64,000 nt of DNA from Polynucleobacter sp. MG-Unter2-18 (GTDB lineage: Bacteria; Pseudomonadota; Gammaproteobacteria; Burkholderiales; Burkholderiaceae), in NCBI RefSeq assembly GCF_018687675.1, contig NZ_CP061302.1, positions 756,192 through 820,191 of the forward strand, given 5' to 3'. Shown piece after piece: positions 59,734 to 64,000 of this stretch (position 1 is the first letter of the stretch; each line of letters opens with the position of its first letter). Under the pieces are notes generated by a model. That model worked only from the letters and a program-made list of their open reading frames with translations, did not search any database and had not been told where the DNA came from. The position numbers were made by a program, and so were the translations under genes.

Positions 59734-60762
59734 TTAAGCAAGGGCGGTGGAATGAACTGCAGTCGAGGGCACGGGCTTTAGATGTTTGGCAAACTGCTCT
59801 GAAGCTGCTCTCCAAGAAAACTTCTCAGCATGTGCTCTGGCTAGTTCACGAGGAATCTTCAGAGCTTGCATACAAGCCACTCGTAGATCTTCATGCATTG
59901 CGCCGGCAGTAGAATTGCCTAAAACATCAATTGGACCGGTCACTGGATAGGCTGCTACTGGCGTGCCACAAGCCATAGCCTCTAATATCACTAGCCCAAA
60001 AGTATCGGTTTTACTTGGGAAGACAAAAACATCGGCAGCAGCATATACCTTGGCTAACTCCTGTTGCTGTAAAACGCCAAGATAATTGATGTTAGGATAT
60101 TTTTCTTTAATGCTGGCCATTGCAGGTCCATCACCAACAACCCACTTGGAGCCTGGTAGATCTATCTCCAAAAAGGCATTGATATTTTTCTCTACTGCTA
60201 CTCGACCAACATATAAAAAGATGGGGTGAGCGCTATTGAGGACTTTGGAGTCTTGCATTTTGAAGATATCTAAATCTACACCGCGAGACCACAGTACGAC
60301 ATTTTTAACACCGTACTTCTCGAGATCGTCTTTAACAACAATAGTTGGCGCCATCACAGCCATCGATGGGCCATGAAACCAGCGAATAAAAGCATAGGTA
60401 ATGGCCAAAGGAATTCCGGTGCGGGCTTTGACGTACTCAGGAAAACGGGTGTGATAAGCGGTAGAGAATGGCAAGTTATTCTTTACGGCATAAGAGCGAG
60501 CTGATAAGCCTAATGGACCCTCTGTAGCAATATGCATTGCATCTGGCGCAAATGCTTTAATGCGGCGAGCTACTTCTTTTCCGGGGAATAAGGAAAGGGC
60601 AATATCTGGATAGGTAGGGCAGGGGATCGACTTAAAACCTGTTGGGGTAATCATTTCAATTTCATGACCCATGCCGATAAGTTCAGCTATAGTTTGTTTG
60701 AGCGTTCTCACAACACCATTGACTTGTGGATCCCATGCATCAGTAATGATCATAATTTTCAT
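59734..60762 (-). CDS. agt: GT4 glycosyltransferase, probable glycolipid synthase Agt
   Basis: 342 residues, GT-B fold. N-terminal DAWDPQVNGVVRTL, a TEGPLGLSARSYAVK segment, and the nucleotide-sugar site FPSKTDTFGLVILEAMACGTPVA (split over two lines of reasoning: donor loop then E of the EX7E-like pair). Adjacent to a PlcP-type esterase and overlapping it by ATGA, which is the known plcP-agt arrangement of marine bacteria and rhizobia that replace phospholipids with glycosyl-diacylglycerols. So diacylglycerol is the likely acceptor; donor (UDP-glucose, galactose or glucuronate) unknown. A mannosyltransferase role is the main alternative. Confidence 0.78.
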   Translation of the reverse strand: MKIMIITDAWDPQVNGVVRTLKQTIAELIGMGHEIEMITPTGFKSIPCPTYPDIALSLFPGKEVARRIKAFAPDAMHIATEGPLGLSARSYAVKNNLPFSTAYHTRFPEYVKARTGIPLAITYAFIRWFHGPSMAVMAPTIVVKDDLEKYGVKNVVLWSRGVDLDIFKMQDSKVLNSAHPIFLYVGRVAVEKNINAFLEIDLPGSKWVVGDGPAMASIKEKYPNINYLGVLQQQELAKVYAAADVFVFPSKTDTFGLVILEAMACGTPVAAYPVTGPIDVLGNSTAGAMHEDLRVACMQALKIPRELARAHAEKFSWRAASEQFAKHLKPVPSTAVHSTALA

Positions 60763-61568
60763 ACGGAAACCTCTTTAATTAGCGCTGCAATCTCGGGTTG
60801 GAGAGTAATTTCAGGTACTTCCACTGGATCACCGTGAATCTGAGTCCAGTAAATAATTTTGAGTTCACCAGTCGTGGTCTCAACTAGTGCAGATAGGCTT
60901 TCGACCCAATCGCCATCGTTGCAATAGAGAAGTCCATCGATTTCACGAATTTCTGCTTTATGAATATGACCGCATACGACGCCATCACAATTTCTTAAGC
61001 GGGCTTCTCTAGCCATGATGTGCTCAAAGTCGGCGATATAGCTGACTGCATTTTTTACTTGATGCTTGAGGTATTGAGAGAGGGACCAGTATTGCAACCC
61101 CATCTTGACCCGCATCATATTGAAGTAGCGATTGATGTATAAAATAAAGGAATACAGTGAGTCGCCAACATAGGCAAGCCATTTAGCGTATTGCATTACG
61201 CCATCAAATAAATCACCATGAGTTACCCAAAGCTTACGTCCATCTAAGGTCGTATGTATGACCTCTTCTTGCACCTTGATATCTCCAAAGGACATACCAA
61301 AATACTGCCGAGCTGCTTCGTCATGGTTGCCGGGGATGTAAATCACTTCGGCACCCTTACGGGCTTTACGTAATAACTTTTGCACCACATCATTGTGGGT
61401 CTGTGGCCAGTAAAAGGACTGCTTTAAGCGCCAACCATCGATAATGTCACCTACCAAGTAAAACTGGTCAGCTTCATTATGTTTTAAGAAATCGAGAAGG
61501 TAGTTTGCCTGACACCCTGATGTTCCTAGGTGTATATCTGAAATCCAAATCGCTCTGTAATGCGTCAT
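60759..61568 (-). CDS. plcP: PlcP-type metallophosphoesterase (intracellular phospholipase C)
   Basis: 269 residues with calcineurin-type metal motifs SDIHLG, GDIIDGW, GNHDE, HGDLFD and GHIHKAEI. WYWP-like FYWPQTHNDVVQKLLRKARKG, YWSLSQYLK and NDGDWVES fit the PlcP family, which is often auto-annotated as UDP-2,3-diacylglucosamine hydrolase (LpxH). PlcP removes phosphate head groups from phospholipids, leaving diacylglycerol. Supporting this over LpxH: the neighbour glycosyltransferase, dgkA and olsB, and a strong Pho box. First gene of the minus-strand operon; ATGA overlap with agt. Confidence 0.82.
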   Translation of the reverse strand: MTHYRAIWISDIHLGTSGCQANYLLDFLKHNEADQFYLVGDIIDGWRLKQSFYWPQTHNDVVQKLLRKARKGAEVIYIPGNHDEAARQYFGMSFGDIKVQEEVIHTTLDGRKLWVTHGDLFDGVMQYAKWLAYVGDSLYSFILYINRYFNMMRVKMGLQYWSLSQYLKHQVKNAVSYIADFEHIMAREARLRNCDGVVCGHIHKAEIREIDGLLYCNDGDWVESLSALVETTTGELKIIYWTQIHGDPVEVPEITLQPEIAALIKEVSV

Positions 61569-61589
61569 GAGTAACTATTAAGCCGATTC

Positions 61590-61632
61590 ATTATGAAGGC
61601 CTCATGACACTTTTACGACAGTTTGATGACTT
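61590..61632 (-). promoter_or_regulatory. Pho box of the plcP-agt-dgkA-olsB operon
   Basis: On the minus strand AAGTCAT (61632-61626), CTGTCGT (61621-61615) and GTGTCAT (61610-61604) lie at strict 11-bp steps, with an A-run between the last two. CATAAT (61595-61590), five of six to the -10 consensus, follows after eight bases. The plcP ATG is at 61568. This is among the best matches to the PhoB site in the window. Confidence 0.8.
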
Positions 61633-61652
61633 GATTTATATTACGGCTAGAT

Positions 61653-62438
61653 ATGAAGCGCTCACAATCAAGCCCCACCTCAATTCCCACCTCAGCCCTA
61701 AGTGGTTGGCTTCGCTATTGTAAATGGATGCAAATCTTGGCCCATGTCATTGGTGGGGTCTGCATACTATCTTTTCTGTTTCCTTGGCTAAATCGAGGGC
61801 AAAAGGACCGCCGCATACAGCAATGGTCTCAGAAACTATTAAAAATCTTTGGTATTCGGTTGCGGGTGATTGGCGCCGAGAGATTGCTAACTAGCCCCTA
61901 TTTGCTGGCGTCAAATCACATCTCCTGGTTAGACATTCATGTGATTAATGCATTTAAACCCGTCCGTTTTGTTGCCAAATCGGAAGTCCGGGGATGGCCT
62001 GTATTTGGATGGATGGCAGAGCAGTTGGGTACCGTCTTTATCCGTAGGGATAGTGCGCGCCATGCAAGGCAGGTTGTAGACCAGATGGCCGAGGTTCTGA
62101 GAGTAGAGTCGGTCTGTATTTTCCCCGAGGGGACTTCTACCGTCGGGGAGGCAGTATTACCGTTTAAGCCCAATTTATTTGAGGCTGCCATCCTGGCGCC
62201 TGCGCCAGTCTTTCCGATGGCAATTGCTTACCGATCAAGGTCTACGGGTCTGAGGAGCGATGCCCCTGCCTTTATTGGAGATATGGGGCTACTAGAATCG
62301 ATGTCCAATGTCATTTCCAGCGGGGATGTGGATGCCCATTTAAGCCTAATGGATCCCTACTTAATAGGCGGTCCAAATAATCCGGATCGCAAGGAACTTG
62401 CTCTCTACTGCCAAGAGGCTATTTCTAAAACCTTATAA
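61653..62438 (+). CDS. PlsC-family acyltransferase, possibly OlsA
   Basis: 261 residues. 1-acylglycerol-3-phosphate acyltransferase fold with the HX4D motif SNHISWLD, then VFIRRDSARHARQ and FPEGTSTVGEAVLPFK. One N-terminal membrane helix (about 25-45). By place, divergent from an operon with olsB, it may be OlsA, the O-acyltransferase finishing ornithine lipids; plain PlsC (phosphatidic acid synthesis) is the alternative. A TATATT at 61637-61642 is a likely -10, which would leave almost no leader, and no ribosome site precedes the ATG. Confidence 0.82.
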   Translation: MKRSQSSPTSIPTSALSGWLRYCKWMQILAHVIGGVCILSFLFPWLNRGQKDRRIQQWSQKLLKIFGIRLRVIGAERLLTSPYLLASNHISWLDIHVINAFKPVRFVAKSEVRGWPVFGWMAEQLGTVFIRRDSARHARQVVDQMAEVLRVESVCIFPEGTSTVGEAVLPFKPNLFEAAILAPAPVFPMAIAYRSRSTGLRSDAPAFIGDMGLLESMSNVISSGDVDAHLSLMDPYLIGGPNNPDRKELALYCQEAISKTL

Positions 62439-62445
62439 ACAGCAT

Positions 62446-62479
62446 ATGTAATAAAAATGTCATATGCTAGAGGTACAAA
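62446..62479 (+). promoter_or_regulatory. Pho box and -10 element of ppk2
   Basis: ATGTAAT (62446-62452) and ATGTCAT (62457-62463), 11 bp apart with AAAA between, then ten bases to TACAAA (62474-62479). The same stretch holds an 8-bp inverted repeat AGCATATG/CATATGCT (62441-62448 and 62461-62468). ppk2 starts at 62504. Confidence 0.65.
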
Positions 62480-62503
62480 GAAATACCTGTATCGGAAAGT
62501 GAC

Positions 62504-63409
62504 ATGACATCAAAGCATAAAGAAATAGATGAGTGGTACAAGAGCGCTCGTGAAGACATTCTAGACAGCATGGATGAAGAGCTCGAAATGGAGCTCGACG
62601 ATGATCGCCTGTCACCGGATGGCGGAAGTGCCTCTGTCATACCTCGAAATGTTTACTTTAAGGAATTGTTTCGCCTGCAAGGTGAATTGGTCAAACTCCA
62701 AGATTGGGTAGTGGAAAACAAACTCAAGGTGGCTGTTTTATTTGAAGGTCGCGATTCTGCTGGTAAGGGTGGGGCGATCAAACGGATCACACAACGTCTT
62801 AATCCTCGCGTTTGTAAAGTCGTTGCATTGACTGCGCCTAGCGAGCGTGAAAAAACCCAGTGGTACTTTCAGCGCTACGTATCTAATTTGCCTGCTGGTG
62901 GTGAGATCGTATTGTTTGATCGTAGCTGGTACAACCGTGCTGGCGTTGAAAAGGTCATGGGATTTTGTAATGATGCCGAGTATGAGGAGTTCTTGCGTAC
63001 AGTTCCTGAGTTTGAACGCATGATTATTCGCTCCGGAATCATTCTGATTAAATACTGGTTTTCTATCTCAGACGATGAGCAATATAGTCGCTTCATGGTG
63101 CGCATTCATGATCCACTAAAGCAATGGAAACTGAGTCCAATGGATTTAGATGCTCGCCGTCGCTGGGAGGACTATACCAAGGCAAAAGAGATCATGCTTG
63201 AGCGTACAAATATTCCTGAGGCGCCTTGGTGGGTTGTGGCTGCAAACGATAAGAAAAAAGCCCGTCTTAATTGTATTTCGCACCTGCTGTCTCAAATTCC
63301 CTATAAGGAAATTGATCATCCTGAAATCACCTTGCCTGAACGAGTGCATAATCCGGATTATCTTCGTGGACCGGTGCCGAAAAATATGTACGTTCCCGAG
63401 ATCTATTGA
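62504..63409 (+). CDS. ppk2: Polyphosphate kinase 2 (class I type)
   Basis: Transfers phosphate between polyphosphate and nucleoside diphosphates. 301 residues in one PPK2 domain: Walker A EGRDSAGKGGAI (near residue 82-93), Walker B FDRSWYNRAGVE, lid region around SDDEQYSRF. An acidic N-terminal segment of about 40 residues precedes the domain. A single domain with this lid fits class I (ADP/GDP to ATP/GTP). Preceded by a Pho box and followed by a CYTH-like gene. Confidence 0.92.
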   Translation: MTSKHKEIDEWYKSAREDILDSMDEELEMELDDDRLSPDGGSASVIPRNVYFKELFRLQGELVKLQDWVVENKLKVAVLFEGRDSAGKGGAIKRITQRLNPRVCKVVALTAPSEREKTQWYFQRYVSNLPAGGEIVLFDRSWYNRAGVEKVMGFCNDAEYEEFLRTVPEFERMIIRSGIILIKYWFSISDDEQYSRFMVRIHDPLKQWKLSPMDLDARRRWEDYTKAKEIMLERTNIPEAPWWVVAANDKKKARLNCISHLLSQIPYKEIDHPEITLPERVHNPDYLRGPVPKNMYVPEIY

Positions 63410-63467
63410 CTTTCTAATATAGTCCTCGAAGTGTTAATCTCTCAGTATTTACCAAGGGGAGTAGCAC

Positions 63468-64000
63468 TTGAAACCAAAGCAAGGCATTACTAATAGAGAA
63501 TTTAAGCTTCTGATTAAGCCTCAGGGCTTAGATAGACGCAGCCGCATCACTATATTGAGCGATCAAATTCTTCAGTTTTGCAAAAAAAGCAAGGTGGAAT
63601 TTTTTCACTTAGATAACGCTACAACAGGCTTACGGAATATTTATTTTTACGATACGCCTGGTGAAGATTTCAGGCGCAATAATATTATTTTGCGTGTACG
63701 TGAGTCTCGTCAAAACATCTGGGTTGATGACTGGTGCGAGATTACCCTGAAGTGCCGTACAGGCGATTTACAGAAGTCTCATGAATTTGATCCATCACCT
63801 AAAAAAACAATCAAATCACGTTTACGCCTGAAAGAAGAAATTCTACGAGGCGATACGGTTGGAACAAGCAGGGCGATTTACTCCAATAACGCCATTTTAG
63901 ATGCGGTGCCTATTGACAGCCTTTTTGAAAAATCCTTAGCTAGTGTTGCCAAGTATTTCCCTGGCTTGATGACTTTGCCGATAGATAAAAAATCACCGAT
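63468..64000 (+). CDS. CYTH-like (triphosphate tunnel) domain protein, 3' end outside window
   Basis: The frame starts at TTG 63468, four bases after a stop in the same frame, with AGGGGAG six bases upstream, and runs off the window after 177 codons. NREFKLLI near the N-terminus, YFYDTPGEDFRRNN and IILRVRES, then WCEITLKCR, are the beta-strand signatures of the CYTH superfamily, which binds triphosphates or polyphosphate in a tunnel (adenylate cyclase CyaB, thiamine triphosphatase, VTC polymerases). No family member named. Placed after ppk2, a role with polyphosphate is a fair guess. Confidence 0.72.
   Translation, partial: MKPKQGITNREFKLLIKPQGLDRRSRITILSDQILQFCKKSKVEFFHLDNATTGLRNIYFYDTPGEDFRRNNIILRVRESRQNIWVDDWCEITLKCRTGDLQKSHEFDPSPKKTIKSRLRLKEEILRGDTVGTSRAIYSNNAILDAVPIDSLFEKSLASVAKYFPGLMTLPIDKKSP

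Noticed and set aside
60759..61568. Reading plcP as LpxH (UDP-2,3-diacylglucosamine hydrolase of lipid A synthesis)
   Set aside because: Metal motifs are shared, but the sequence pattern, the ATGA-coupled glycosyltransferase, dgkA/olsB neighbours and the Pho box fit PlcP better. A genome check for a separate lpxH would settle it.

Overview
The window reads as chromosome of a free-living betaproteobacterium. The best guess is Burkholderiaceae close to Polynucleobacter. That guess rests on moderate GC, AT-leaning codon use, Burkholderiales-like protein sequences (FtsH and CarA N-termini, NuoG, YhbY, DUF1178, DUF4149) and gene order; no 16S gene is present. Coding density is very high and no gene-free stretch exceeds 300 bases. 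I found no tRNA, rRNA, CRISPR array, insertion sequence or prophage.

Layout. 1-11.9 kb: the respiratory complex I operon from the last codons of nuoD through nuoN, ended by a clear terminator. 12-16.2 kb: a Nudix hydrolase, a DUF1178 protein and a four-gene polar amino-acid ABC importer. 16.2-19.7 kb: mmsA, an Old Yellow Enzyme and a SprT-like metalloprotease. 19.7-28.5 kb: a dnaQ / rnhA / YafS-like methyltransferase / gloB / mltD neighbourhood known from gammaproteobacteria, here with an RND efflux pump between rnhA and dnaQ. 28.5-36.1 kb: prpE, carAB, greA and a membrane protein. 36.2-41.9 kb: yhbY, rlmE, ftsH, folP and glmM in the widely conserved order.

41.9-64 kb is a phosphorus island. 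It starts with pstSCAB-phoU-phoB-phoR. It then holds an alkaline phosphatase, a secreted metallophosphoesterase, an ArsC-type reductase, an outer-membrane barrel, an exopolyphosphatase (ppx), a class I PPK2 and a CYTH-like protein cut by the window end. On the minus strand lies a four-gene lipid operon that I read as plcP-agt-dgkA-olsB, with a PlsC/OlsA-type acyltransferase divergent from it.

A recurring promoter layout ties this island together: two TGTCA-like 7-mers exactly 11 bp apart, and in most cases 10 bp from the second 7-mer to a -10-like hexamer. It occurs before pstS, the outer-membrane barrel, the alkaline phosphatase, ppx, plcP (spacing 8), ppk2 and, more weakly, a 30-codon small gene. 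The likely logic is this. PhoR/PhoB senses phosphate limitation and PstSCAB raises uptake. Secreted phosphatases release phosphate from organic esters. Ppx and PPK2 mobilise polyphosphate. PlcP strips phosphate head groups from membrane phospholipids, Agt and OlsB/OlsA replace them with glycolipids and ornithine lipids, and DgkA returns diacylglycerol to phospholipid synthesis. The lipid-remodelling operon and its proposed PhoB control are the most interesting content here.
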